Origin: Haematococcus lacustris
Lineage: Eukaryota; Chlorophyta; Chlorophyceae; Chlamydomonadales; Haematococcaceae
Direction: 5' to 3'
Length of the DNA stretch: 64,000 nt
NCBI GenBank assembly: GCA_030144725.1
Contig: JASKMD010000151.1
Location: 1-64,000 of the forward strand
This document shows positions 43,412 to 54,496 of the stretch, piece after piece (positions within the stretch are counted from its first letter, which is position 1; every line of letters starts with the position of its first letter). The notes below the pieces were generated by a model. That model was not told where the DNA came from, ran no database searches, and worked only from the letters and a program-made list of their open reading frames with translations. The translations under genes and the position numbers were made by a program.

Positions 43412-46400
43412 ATGTACGACGGCGCCGCGTCGCTGTTCCAAGCCCTGCCCGACGGCCCCTACGAGGCCCCCGCGGTGGGCGACCAGGGCACCGCGCAGCG
43501 CCACTTCGCGGCCCGGGAGATCAAGCTGAAGGACCGGCACGGCCTCGTCATGCCACCTACGTCGTACACGTGAGCAGGGACAGGCAGGCGTGAGGGGGAG
43601 GGGTGCCGGGCCTGGGGTGAGACAGCTGAGGGCCAGAGGTAGCAGGGCTGGTGCCAAGGCCCTGGAGTGGGCTAGAGCTTCATAAGCAGGTGACCCCTAT
43701 TGCCTGCAGCCACGCCACTGCCTGGCCATTAAGCCTGCTCACTTGCACATGGCCACCTCCAGTACCATTCCCTGACACCCCACCTTATCCCACCTTGCCC
43801 CAGACCTCCAAAGGGCACCTCCACAGGGCACCTTCAAAGGGCACCTTCAAAGGGGTGCCTCAGGGCTGTCTGCCTTGGGGCTGTAAGCATTTTACATGGT
43901 TAGGTTTTTTACATGGTTTACACCCAGGGTTTACAGCAAGTGGGGCTCTTATCAGATGCAAATGTAGCCCGGATGTTGGTGCAGCAGGGTTCAGGTGCTC
44001 TGGCAGCCCTGGGGGCTGGGGGCCTTCTTGAGTCATCAAGTTGGCACGATGGCTAGGCTATGCCGTGGCTGCGCACCCCTCCTCTGGCATTGCAGGGACC
44101 ACTACCCTCCCAAGGGTCCCTTGCCTGACGAGCCGCTCCCTGACGAGCTGATGGGCCCGGGCCTTGCTACCCGCTTCACCAGCACCACGGAGTACAATGA
44201 CGAGGTGCGCCCCCTGCTGGAAACCTGCATGCTGCATGGTACACGCATGCGTGCGTGTCAGTGTGCACAAGTGTGTCAACAACGTGTCTGCTCTGCATGT
44301 TTGTGTGAGGTTGAACCCCTGCGCTTCAGGCACACAGCAGGTCCATCAAGGGCGAGGGTAGGGTAGGGGAGGTAGGGTAAGGTAAGGGTAGGGGAGGGGA
44401 GGGCAGAATCCAGGGCCAGATCTGTGCATGATGCACCCACACACTGGCACACGTCCTACCCACAACCCCCTGCACCACCATCCCTTCGATTACTGTACTA
44501 CGCTGAACCACACGAACCAAGGCTGTCCAGACATGCTGACAAATGCTAAAGAACTACAATAAAATCATAAACGTGCTTGTGCACTGCATGCAATATGATT
44601 AGTGCTCGCTACCCCTGGGTGCTGTTGGCCACACCCCGCTGCGCACCTGCCCTCCCATGGAGCAGAGGCGTGCAGAGGGATGGGTGCAAGGGTGACCATG
44701 TAGGTGCTGCGGTGTACCTGGGGCAGGCAGCCTGACCTGCCTGACGCTGCCACCCCTGCCTGGCGTGCCATGTCTTGCCTTCAGTTCTTCCGCAAGCCCC
44801 GCATGCCTCGGCCTGTAGAGCCCCGCCACTACTCCCACAAGCCCGCACCCTGGCTGCTGGTGAGCCTGCCACACGCCCTCAGTGCTCACACCTACACCTT
44901 AAGCAGTGGCAGGGCAAGGCCTAGCAGTGCCTTAGGGGTAGAGTTGCCGGGGCAGTTTCTGTGTGCAGGCTGATTCAGCAGCAGTCCTTGCCAGCAGGGC
45001 TTGGGTTTCTGGGGAAGTCACGAATGCTAGCTGGCCAAGTTAACTAGAAATCTTGGGCAGGTCAAGAGCGGTATGGATGGGAGTGAGGGGAAGCTAGCAT
45101 AGTCCAGGCCACTCTTGATAACCAAGTCTGGCCTTCTGACACAATAAAGGAGCACAGCTACATCCCCTCATCTCACATCCTGCATGCGCACGGGTGTCAC
45201 ACTGATGTCCGCATGGGCCTGCATGGATGCTGCATGGCTGAGCCTGCTGCTGTGCTGCTGCATGGCTGAGCAGCCTGCTGTTCTGCTGCGGCGCTGCAGC
45301 ACGAGACAACCAACCAGGCCACATACAAGGCACACCCCCTAGGCCCTGGCCCGGAGAGGGAAGCCCGCCCCGCTGCCAGCCCTCCGCCAGCCGTCCCAAA
45401 CTTCTGGGAGACCACCTACAAGACGCAGTTCGTCCCCAAACAACCTCCACCCAGGCAGCCACAAGGTGATGGTCTGTGTGATGTTGCGACAGCTCACTTG
45501 ATCCCGCCCTTGCTCACACTCACTCTGCCTGTGCGCTTGTAATTCGCCCATTCCCCTACCCCTTTGCTTGGGCAAGGTTTGCATGGTGTAGGCAAGCATG
45601 GCGGTGGCAAAGGCCAGTGCTAGCAGCCATTGTGGCACGGCCGCTCCACTGAAGGGCCTCACACTGGGGGAGTATGGGTCTCAGTGCCTGAGCTGCTCCC
45701 TGACCCCCAGGGGAGCCTCTGCCCACAGGGTCAGCTGGCTGTGCTATGCATGGGCACCACTTAATACATTTGCGCACTACATAATGTTCATAATCTGTTC
45801 TTCAGTTCTGAGTTACTGAGGCCCAATCACCAGGCTCACTGAGTCACCAAGCTGCTGCTCATTTGGTTACTACGTACCTTGTAGCATCAAAGCCTTTTTG
45901 TGGACCGTCACCAAGGCCTGGTCCTGAGCTCCTAAGTCACTAAAGCCTCACCACCAGGCTCACTGAGTCAACCGCATCCCACACCACCTGGCCACCACAG
46001 CTCCCAGTTAGATTGTGAACGGGCAGGGACACGTCGTCTGGTCAGCACCCTGTGCATCCTGCACCCCAGTGCGCTGTCGGCCCTGCACTCGGCCCTCACC
46101 TGGCTTGTGCTGCGGCTGCGGCAGGCCAGGCGGAGCCCAAGGCACCGCTGCCCTGGCTGGCCAGTGGGACCACATACATGGACCACTATGTGCCCAAGGT
46201 AAAGCCGCTTGTCTAGCGATTGACCAACTGACCAACCGACAGATCAGCTGACTTCAAACTGACTGCGAATCGACTGATCATGGCCACTGAGTTTGCTGTT
46301 GGGGCCTGGTTCGCTGCCTTGCTGAACCAGTCACTGCCTGCCCTCCGTGCCCAGCCCCTTGCACCTTCACCTGATATGGCCTGCCTCGTCATGCCTTGGT

Positions 46401-49400
46401 GGCAATGGTGTGGCTCACCTCTGTAGCCCATGCCGACACCAAGGAGTGTGTGGTGCATGCTGGTGCTGCAGGACTTGGCACTGCAGCCAGTGTTTGCAGA
46501 TGCAGACGGGGTGCCATACCCCTTCCTCGGCATCACAGAATACATGGACCAATACGTGCCCAAGGATGGCTGCCCCTCGCTGCCACCCCTCACGGGTGAG
46601 TGGGGCTGTTCGTACTCAGGGGGGTATGGAAAAGCCCCTGCAGAGCACCAGGAGGACAAGGACCTGTGGAGCAATAGGACCTACTTTACCTAGGGGTACC
46701 TTGTTTGAGTTCCGTGGTTGGCGGCGGCTGTCATGCTGCACGCCAGTGAATGCCATGGCACACAGTGCAAAGGTGCCCTAGTCCTCCCACAGGCACCTAC
46801 TGGGGCTGTTGCGGGCTATGCTGCTGTGCCTGCCTCTCAGCCTCCCATTACCTTACACGAGTAGCATGGGCCGAAGCCTAGGCTACCATGAGGCCTGGGC
46901 TGCACACAGGGGTTCACAGCGGTGGGTGCCTGCGCCACCTAATGCGGGCAGGGCCACCTCACAAAGCGCCAGGGCCACCTCACGCGGGCTGGTACCACAA
47001 CACCTTGGCTGTGATCAGGGAAGGCCAGGGATGGGTTGTGGGGCGCCTGCCATGCCGCTGCAGGAGTACGTTCCGGCAGGGGCCTTCAGCTGCCACTGCC
47101 GCGCCGCTCCCTGGGTGTTGAGTTTTGGCACAGGGGCGCTAGCGACCAGTACTACGTCCTCATCCCACGCGCCTCCTCTGTGCCTTGCACCGCCCGGCAG
47201 GTACATCAGCACCCACAGCCCTCCTCACTCCTGCGCACACCACTCCTCACTCCCGGTCAGCCTCACCCCTCCTCTTCCGCCATCAGCAGGAGCGTCGCTT
47301 GGTTTTCTCTGTGTGGGTGTCCTGGCCCTGGTCCCTGGCCCTGCCGGGGTCTTTGTGCCAGCTTGTGTTGGTGGTGCCTTCACTCTCCCACACAGAACGG
47401 CTGAGCAGGCTTGGGTCAGAGGGCTGCATGGGCTGTCTGGCTGCAGGTGTTCACGACCCTCCATGACGACCAGGACCAGGCTTGCATCCTGGTGCTGTAT
47501 GGTGAGCTGTGTGGGGTGGAGTAATAGTAGATAACGAGCAGTGTCCTGAGGCATGTCACAGGTAAGGTCAACCAAACTGCACTGGCATGGCACATACGAA
47601 CTGGCTGGTGAACGAGCAAGAAGGTAAACATGGACTGCCTCAAACTGCACCCCTCTCTAGCTTACACGATCATTGCTGTGCCATGCGCCACCTGGCCCAT
47701 TGTCCCTACATGCTGCACAGCTTGGATGAACTGCCTATAGTTGCCTAGAACCAGCCGGGATATGGCAGGCAGGCTCTGGATGTGACATGGCCTCATACTG
47801 GGTAGGAAGGTAGCAATAGGGTAGCAATGGCCGGCTGAGGAGGCTGAGGCGGGGGGTGCGGCGCACAGGGCACCATGCCTCCCTCACCTTGTCCCACCAG
47901 GTGCTGGGTTAAGGGTCATCAGGCTGAGGAGGGAGGCCAGTGGGTGCTGAGCAACCTTGGCTGGCCTTGCCCCCGTCCAGTCTCCCCCTCCCATTGACAG
48001 GGCCAGGCGGGGGGCCGCAGCCCACATCCCCTCAGGGCCTCGGGGCCTGCCTGCTCGCCCTCACCTCACCCTGCCCTCACAGTGGCGGTCATGGGCACCC
48101 TGACAGCCCTCAGCCTCATGCCTGCTTCTCAGCCTAGCCTAGCCTAGCCTCGGCCTCAGCCTCAGCCAAGCCTTCCAGCACCCCATGATAGGCAGCAGCA
48201 GCCCCACTAGGTGACTGCCTTTCTGGTGGCCATCATGACAGTAGGTCACCATCATGGCTCATGGTGTTGTGCCCCACTAGGTGACGTTCACCCGGGCACC
48301 TAGGCACCTCCAAAGGGCACCCCCAAAGGTTAGTACAAAACCTACTTGCTGCCCCACATCCCAGAGGCTGTGCTAAGTGGGTGGAGTTGGCATGTAGCCC
48401 CACTGTTGCATGCGTGGTTAGATTGGAAGGCAGAGCAGTGTCTAACCAGGGGCCTTCCAGAGTGACCTGCCCGCACAGGTTTCAAACTCTGGTGAGAGAG
48501 GGCGGGAGAGGCAGATAGAAATCATCATTAAAACCAACTTTGGGGCTTGGGACCAAGGAACTGCCATTCAAATCTTACTCCCCGAAGGCCTTTCAGCACA
48601 TTACTCCCCTACTAAGGCGTAGAGGGATGTGTTATCTGTTGTCCGGCTTGTTTGCATGCAGCAAGCATCCGGCACCAATATCTGATTCACTACCCCAACC
48701 CGCTTGCGAAGGCCGGGAAATCTATGTTGGCATGAAACACATGCTCTTATGTAAGCAACAGCTTCAGCATTGTCTTGTGCACACATGCTACTGTGCTACA
48801 GGCTGCTGGGCTAGGGCCTTGGGGGCTTGCTCTCGCAGCTTCTTGAAGCCCAGTGCGGGGTACTCCTTGCCCTGGGCAGGAAGTCTTCCTCTGTGTGGCC
48901 ACCTGCTCACTGCAATAGCCTGTCACGTGGAGCTTAGCTCAACTTCTGCGACCCCGCTCGCACTACCAGCCTTTCCAAGCCACCTACACAAGCTGCAGGC
49001 TCAGCATACAGCATATGTTTCATATAGTTTCAGCATACAGCAAGTCGGGCTCTTATGCAAATGTAGCCCGGAGGTTGGTGCAGCAGGGTTCAGGTGCTCT
49101 GGCAGCCCACCGCAAAGGCCTATCAGCATACAGCGACTGGGGCCCTTAATAGCCGCAAATGTAGCCAGGAGGGGTGTCCCTCTCAGCCTAGCCTATCATC
49201 AGCCTAGCTGCTCCACCCATCAGCCTGGGTGCACCCTACAGGTGACGACCCTGTGGCCAGCAACAACGTGCTCCTGGGCCAGTTTGACATTGTCAACATC
49301 CCGCCTGCCCCCAAAGATGTCCCTCGCATTGAAGTGCGGTTCCATCTGGGTAAGGTCTGCTGCCCGCATACCCAGGGCCGGGTCAACTCACACTCTGATG

Positions 49401-49935
49401 ACGGGTAGCATGAAGTCACTGCAAGTCATTCACCCGGTGACCCGACCTGGCCTGACCTGACCCGACCTCTCCTGGCCTCATTTGGCTTGGCCTGACCTGG
49501 CCTGACCTGGCCTGGCCTGACCTGGTGTGGCCTGGCCTGGCCCGATGGCTGCAGACAAGGCCTGCTACCTGACAGTGGAAGCCAAGGACCTGGACACGGA
49601 GCGGCACAAGCTGTGGATGCAGCGGGGTGAGGTGGTGGTGCTGAGGGAGTGAGACCACACAATATGCTGCACCAGCATCACCTCGACCTTCTCAGCACAT
49701 GCCAAGGTGCCCAGCTGATGGTGTCCAGCTGTGCCCCTCACTGAGTACCCTCCTCTCTGCCTAAGGTCTCAACAACAGCTGCAGCTTCACCGTCTCAACC
49801 AGTGCAGCGTGGGTGTGGACGAACACAACAGCTGTCCTCCACCGGCTCCAAGACATCGAGCTCGTTAACTGGGGCATCGTCCGCCTGTCGCCATTGCCGT
49901 TGGGCGATATGTTACTACACGGCTTTGCGGTGTAG
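43412..49935 (+). CDS. Axoneme-type repeat protein fused to an Hsp70 substrate-binding domain
   Basis: Eleven exons join in phase: 43412-43569, 44096-44204, 44785-44859, 45300-45465, 46125-46198, 46472-46595, 47064-47200, 47447-47501, 49242-49349, 49555-49626, 49766-49935; 415 residues. The N-terminal 230 residues carry repeats built round TTYKTQFVPK, TTYMDHYVPK and TEYMDQYVPK plus DHYPPKGPLPDEP. These resemble microtubule-inner or axonemal proteins. From the seventh exon the sequence follows the Hsp70 beta substrate-binding domain: SLGVEFW, YYVLIPRASSVP, VFTTLHDDQDQA, NNVLLGQFDIVNIPPAPKD, VPRIEVRFHLD, YLTVEAKDLDT. There is no Hsp70 ATPase domain. The last exon (LHRLQDIELVNWGIVRLSPL) is MCM2 sequence in antisense. 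The long intron 47502-49241 is a mosaic of local duplications. Two separate genes is the alternative; the shared phase argues against it. Confidence 0.6.
48540..49200. repeat. Mosaic of local duplications in an intron
   Basis: The following pieces are joined end to end. 48594-48905 copies 42491-42811 (Fanzor end). 48905-48985 combines pieces like 38801-38865 (CACTGCAATAGCCTGTCACG) and 39148-39180 (CAGCCTTTCCAAGCCACC). 49020-49110 copies 43930-44010 (GCAAATGTAGCCCGGA, GTGCAGCAGGGTTCAGGTG), with a second partial copy at 49125-49170. Confidence 0.8.
48788..48905 (-). pseudogene. Fanzor C-terminal scrap, second copy
   Basis: Last 38 or so residues only (GRLPAQGKEYPALGFKKLRE ... stop at 48788), near identical to the copy at 42685-42811. 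It breaks off after GTGGCCACCTG. Below it, 48594-48787 repeats the non-coding end of copy 1. Confidence 0.7.
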
Positions 49936-49941
49936 CTGCTT
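49835..49941 (+). repeat. 107-bp copy of MCM2 5' sequence used as terminal exon
   Basis: Matches 38360-38466 with one clear mismatch. At 38.4 kb it is MCM2 exon plus intron on the minus strand. Here, in the same chromosomal orientation, it supplies the last 34 codons and stop of the plus-strand fusion gene, so MCM2 coding is read in antisense. Confidence 0.88.
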
Positions 49942-50480
49942 CACACTTCCTAGCAGCACTGCACCACCTTAGGCCTTATTTTGTAGTATGTGTTGGGAGC
50001 ATTGCATGAGCTAAGATGGTGGTGGTGTTTGTGTGGGATGAGGGCATGAGGGTGGCGGAGCTCTTATAGGTGGCAGTAGGGAGGGAGGCAGGGGTGTGAA
50101 GTAAGGGGGTACACAAGCCCCTCAGAACTGCTGAGGGAGGGAGCTGGAGCAGCGGGAGTAGGCAAAGGCTGGAACACGGGAAATGGAAGTCCATACCCTA
50201 GTGATGTATGTCCTGCATGCTGGGTGGGCAGTTGCCTGACACGGCAGTAGGCAGGGGTGGGCAGGCAGGCAGGTATAATGATGGCAGATTTCTTGCCATG
50301 CGGTTGTGTGATGCAAAGCTGACAATGCTATTACTACTGGAGTGCTAAGCTGAAGGTTTGAATATCACCGTTCTGGAAGACTCGGTTGTGCCAAACGCGA
50401 TCCAAGCCCATACGCACCAGCTTTGCGCGATCATCTCCTTCCGTGACCCCGCCGCCTCATCATCCGATCTGCCTGGCACC
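49942..50480. other. Intergenic between two plus-strand genes
   Basis: Holds the 3' flank of the fusion gene and the promoter of the transferase. No gene seen. Confidence 0.4.
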
Positions 50481-52284
50481 ATGGCTCCCAAGATCATTAT
50501 GCACTACTTCGACCTTCCGGGAAGGTGGGCCCAACGATTAGCTACAGCAGTGACGAAGTTTAGGACGGACGGTGTGGGGGCTGCATCCACAGGACCATCC
50601 TGCACAGACCCGCCTTCACTGCTCGCCCACCAGGCTTGCCACCCTGTGTGCCTGATCCAGGAATACTCTTTGTTTGGGGGCTGGGACTGAGGTGTTTGGA
50701 CCTGTGCATGAGTGTTTGGGTGATGTGGTTGGGGCCTCCCTTGCAGGGCTGAGACCACTCGGCTGCTGCTGAAGATGGGTGGCATTGAGTATGAGGAAAA
50801 GATTATTGAGCGGGAGACTTGGCCAGATGTGAAGAAGACCATGCCATTCGGCCAAGTCCCCGTGCTGGAGGTGGGTGGCAGCTCGGCAGCAGGTTTGGTG
50901 GTATGGTCAGTCAGCAGTTAAGTGTGAGGTACTGGAGCCAGGAAGGTGGAGGTACAGCCAGGCAGCAGGCTGGAAGGGTAGCCAGGCAATGCATAACTTT
51001 CAAACTAATCCAGCTTGGCTTACATGCTGTTGCTTGGCAAGGTGCCCTCTGCTGTGATCATGGCGTGCATGGCCTGCCATCATCATCGCGTGTGATTGCT
51101 TGACAGCAAAATGGTGATGTAGGTGGAGCAGCAGGGTGCGGGGCAGCCGGGCAGCTCCTGCAGCTGTGGCCCTTGGCTGTGTGGGTGACTCTTGGGCAGC
51201 GGGGAATGTGTGTATGACGGTGCACAGGTTGATGGCAAGCTGCTGGCCCAATCTTCCGCCATGGAGCGCTACGCTGCGGGGCTGGCTCACCTGCTACCCA
51301 CTGACCTCTGGGCCCTGGCAAAGCATGACGAGCTGTTGGGATTCCTAAACGAGTGAGGCAGAATGTCTGTGCACATGCCTTACACAAGGGATATGGGCTA
51401 GGCTCCTGGCAGCAGAGCAAGTGCAGAGCAATGACAGAGTGACCCAGATTAGGTGCTGGTTTGTGTACACAGGACTCCACTGCAGCCTGATGCAGCCCTG
51501 GTCATACAGTTGTTCGTACTGCTGCCTTACTGGTGCAGGATTGGTGACCTCTTGATGTCTACCTACTCCATCCAAGACCCTGAGGCCAAGATTAAGGCCA
51601 GACAGGACTTGGTGGCCGGGCCCATCAAGGCCAAGCTGGAGAAGCTGAGCAGCATGCTGGTCAGTGAGCATCCACGTGCCATGCGTGCCACTGACTGGCA
51701 GAGCAGCCCGTGTTCCTGCGGTAGCAGGGGGCCTGCTGCTGCCTTGGCTGCGCTAGTTCAGCACATGCGTCTTGCCCAATGACATCAAGCTATGCAGCGC
51801 ATGACACCTGAGCTGCATGTGGCAATGGTTTGAGCTGGGGTCGCCTGATTATTGAGGCAAGCATCAACACAACCACGCTCATTGCAGGAGGCCGCCGGAG
51901 GAAAGTTCTTCCTTGGCGAGACAGCCCTGTACGTCGAGTAAGTGTGGTGCAACATCTGACTGCTATTGTGCCATGAGCTACCTTAAACTTGCACACCTCA
52001 CAACTCTGAGCATTTCCTTGATCTCGGCCTGATGCTGTAAGGTGTTGCTTACCACTTGTTTCCTGTAGCTCCTACCTGCTTGTTACCTTGCCTGCAGCAT
52101 TGCCATCTTCAAATCTTTAAGCGGCCTGACCGGGGGCACAATGGACGGCGTGCCTACAACCCTGCTCGACGATTACCCTGTGCTCAAGGCGTTCCACTCG
52201 CGGGTTGCGGCCCTGCCCCCCATTAAGGCGTTCTACGAGGCTGTAACCGAAGGGCCTCGCCTAGCGTACAAGCCTCGCGTGTAG
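50481..52284 (+). CDS. Glutathione S-transferase, sigma-like
   Basis: Conjugates glutathione to electrophiles; cytosolic dimer in the family. Six exons in phase: 50481-50524, 50747-50870, 51228-51352, 51539-51659, 51888-51937, 52098-52284, giving 216 residues, the normal family length. The N-terminal thioredoxin-like domain reads MHYFDLPGRAETTRLLL with the Tyr that in sigma class activates glutathione, then PFGQVPVLE (the cis-Pro loop) and QSSAMERYAA (the Ser contacting glutathione). The C-terminal helical domain includes FFLGETALYVDIAIF, where the usual Ser/Thr-x-x-Asp N-cap is present as TALYVD-type spacing. It ends PLAYKPRV-like (RLAYKPRV). All introns are GT-AG. No break seen. Confidence 0.92.
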
Positions 52285-52371
52285 GGAACCTTTGGACGAT
52301 GCTTAGTAGAGAGTTGCCGGTTGGGTTTGGTGTTTGTTTTTTTGCATGGTGCGCAGTTATGATGGGCTTTT

Positions 52372-52376
52372 TGTAA
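52372..52376 (+). terminator. TGTAA polyadenylation signal of the transferase gene
   Basis: TGTAA 88 nt after the stop codon, a usual distance in chlorophyte genes. Confidence 0.6.
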
Positions 52377-52439
52377 GCACCGCAGGGGTGCAACTTGCGC
52401 TTGACATGTATCTGGGTGCTGTGAGAGTTGTCAGGAGGA

Positions 52440-52660
52440 TGTGCAGTTGGTTAGCCGTTCTGCAGTTGCTCAAGGGCCTGAGCCAGCTGGTGCTGGGCAC
52501 CCTGCAGTTGCTCAAGATCCACAGCCAGCTGGTGCTGGGCCCCCTTGCAGCTCCTGCTGGTCCAGGGCCAACAGGTGCTGGGCATCATGCAGCTGCTGTT
52601 GGTCCATGCTCAGCTGCTGCTGGGCGTCCCGGCCAAGGCAGGTGCGTGGGCGCTTATGGC
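52440..52660 (-). pseudogene. Coiled-coil repeat gene fragment
   Basis: The minus strand reads repeated units of about 16 residues: LSMDQQQLHDAQHLLALDQQ, then, after one extra G in a G5 run near 52552, AQHQLAVDLEQLQG and AQHQLAQALEQLQNG, and a stop near 52455. Restoring the frame would need a 1-nt change, so this is either a broken gene or a homopolymer error. No start or upstream exon is clear. It overlaps the 3' flank of the transferase. Confidence 0.4.
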
Positions 52661-54496
52661 CCCATGTGCTGGCACCCCCTGCTTGACTGTTGTGGTGTTG
52701 CAAGGGCTGTTTCAAGGGCTGGCAGCTCGGTAGGGCTCTGCAGGGTGTAGGATGGAGGAGGAGGATGTTAAGGTATGGGTTCCCGGCACAATGGTGGATT
52801 CCGCCACAATGGAGGTTTCCGGCACTGCCACTGCCACTACTTACAAGCTTGGCACGTATCGCTTTAAGGTGTGCCAGGCCAGCGCGCCGTCGGGGTCCAG
52901 GAGGGCTCATCGCATTTTCGGTATCAGCTTCGCGCAGAGTGCGAGAAACGCTGCGATTAGGGAGCCTTGCGACAACACACGGTCCAGCCCGTCGGGGATG
53001 CTCCCAAGAACGGAGCCAATCGCCCCCTGTGATGAGATAGCCCCATGCCATTTTCACCCACTGCCAGAGCGTCCCGGATTATAGACCCGCCTAGCTATCC
53101 GACACAGGTGGAAGCACATGGAAAGGACCACTGGCCAAATAGTTGATGGTCTTGACATAAGCCCCAAAATGATGGGGTCAAGGCTTCAGCAGAGTGCACG
53201 GTAGTGAAACAAAGTCCACGCTTGGTGCTGCTGACACCTCAATGAGATGCTCTGCTTGCTTGGAGGCAGGGTCAGGCAGGTCCCGGCTCAGGGCCCGGGC
53301 CAGGTGTCAGGAAGGGCCCGGGCCATGAGGGGTCCCGACCCAACCCAGGGAATCTTGCGCTTCGGCCTGCGACCCACGTACGGTCGCACCCCGCTGAGCC
53401 CCAGGCTGCAGCGAGCGACCATGTTCACAGTTCGCGGGAATGGCGGGCGGAGTGATCTGGGAGGCTTCAGTCCAAAACGCGAGTTTTAGCGCGCGTGACT
53501 TACCGCGATAGCCTCAGCTGCCCTTCACTAGCGCGTGGTGTGAGCGGCAGGCCTGGCACGGATTGGCGGGACCAACGGCCGGGGTGACCGAACGTGTTAG
53601 GGCAAGTATCAGCTAACTAAGGGCTACTGCCTAGCCTAGACCTCACCTCAACCCAGAAGATGTGCTCGCCTCGGAGCCGGGTGCTTGCGACTGCGCCTCG
53701 TGCGCCACTGTATATATGACGGCTTTGCCTGGGTCCCATAACTTGCCAGTGAATATGTTGAAGTGTACTCACAACGCAATCTTCCTAGGATTTAAAACCG
53801 GCAGTCTTACAATCAGGAGATATCTACGACAGTGAATGTCTCGTATAGTGATGCTCGAGGCGGGATCGGCGGGGGGAGGGGGGGGGAGAACGTCCAAAGT
53901 TCGCAAAGCGGGAGCGAGAGCGCGAATCACCACCTTGCGAGGACCACTATCATTTACTCAACAACGCGTTGCTTACAGCTGTAAACCCAGACACATACTG
54001 ACTGTACCGGCAACTTCAAGCCCAGCACCACCCCAAGCCAGCATGTTGTACCCTCTCCTTCCCCGACCATCATTGTACAGGTGGACGCTACACATTCTCT
54101 CGTCAGACCTTCCACCCTTTTGCTGCTGCATTTCATTGCTGAGCACACCTGCATGTTTTCATTTCCAACTTCTGGTGCTATCTACACAATGCCATTGAAG
54201 CCCAACCTCGCTGCTCTAAGCCTTCTCTCGCTGCAGCCTTGCCCCTGTGCACGGTGCATGGAGCCTTGTCAGCATAATGCTTGTGACGACCCTGTTCCTC
54301 ACACTGAGCTGCTTGGCCGAGCAGCACCGGAGGCGCATACCCTACAGCTGCCTTCCTCCTTGTGTGCATGCCCGATCCTATGAATCCTGCTGGGGCAGAC
54401 CAGGCCAGGCCATCAGGCCAGACCTTCATCCATGCTGCTGCGCACCGGGTTCAACACAGCAGGGCCTGACGCTGCCATGTCAAAAGCACTTCTGTC
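52661..54496. other. Intergenic, no gene seen
   Basis: Open frames here are short and motif-free. 53571-53589 (ACCAACGGCCGGGGTGACC) resembles the TIR of the element at 59767. A G-rich run lies at 53870-53890. Confidence 0.4.
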
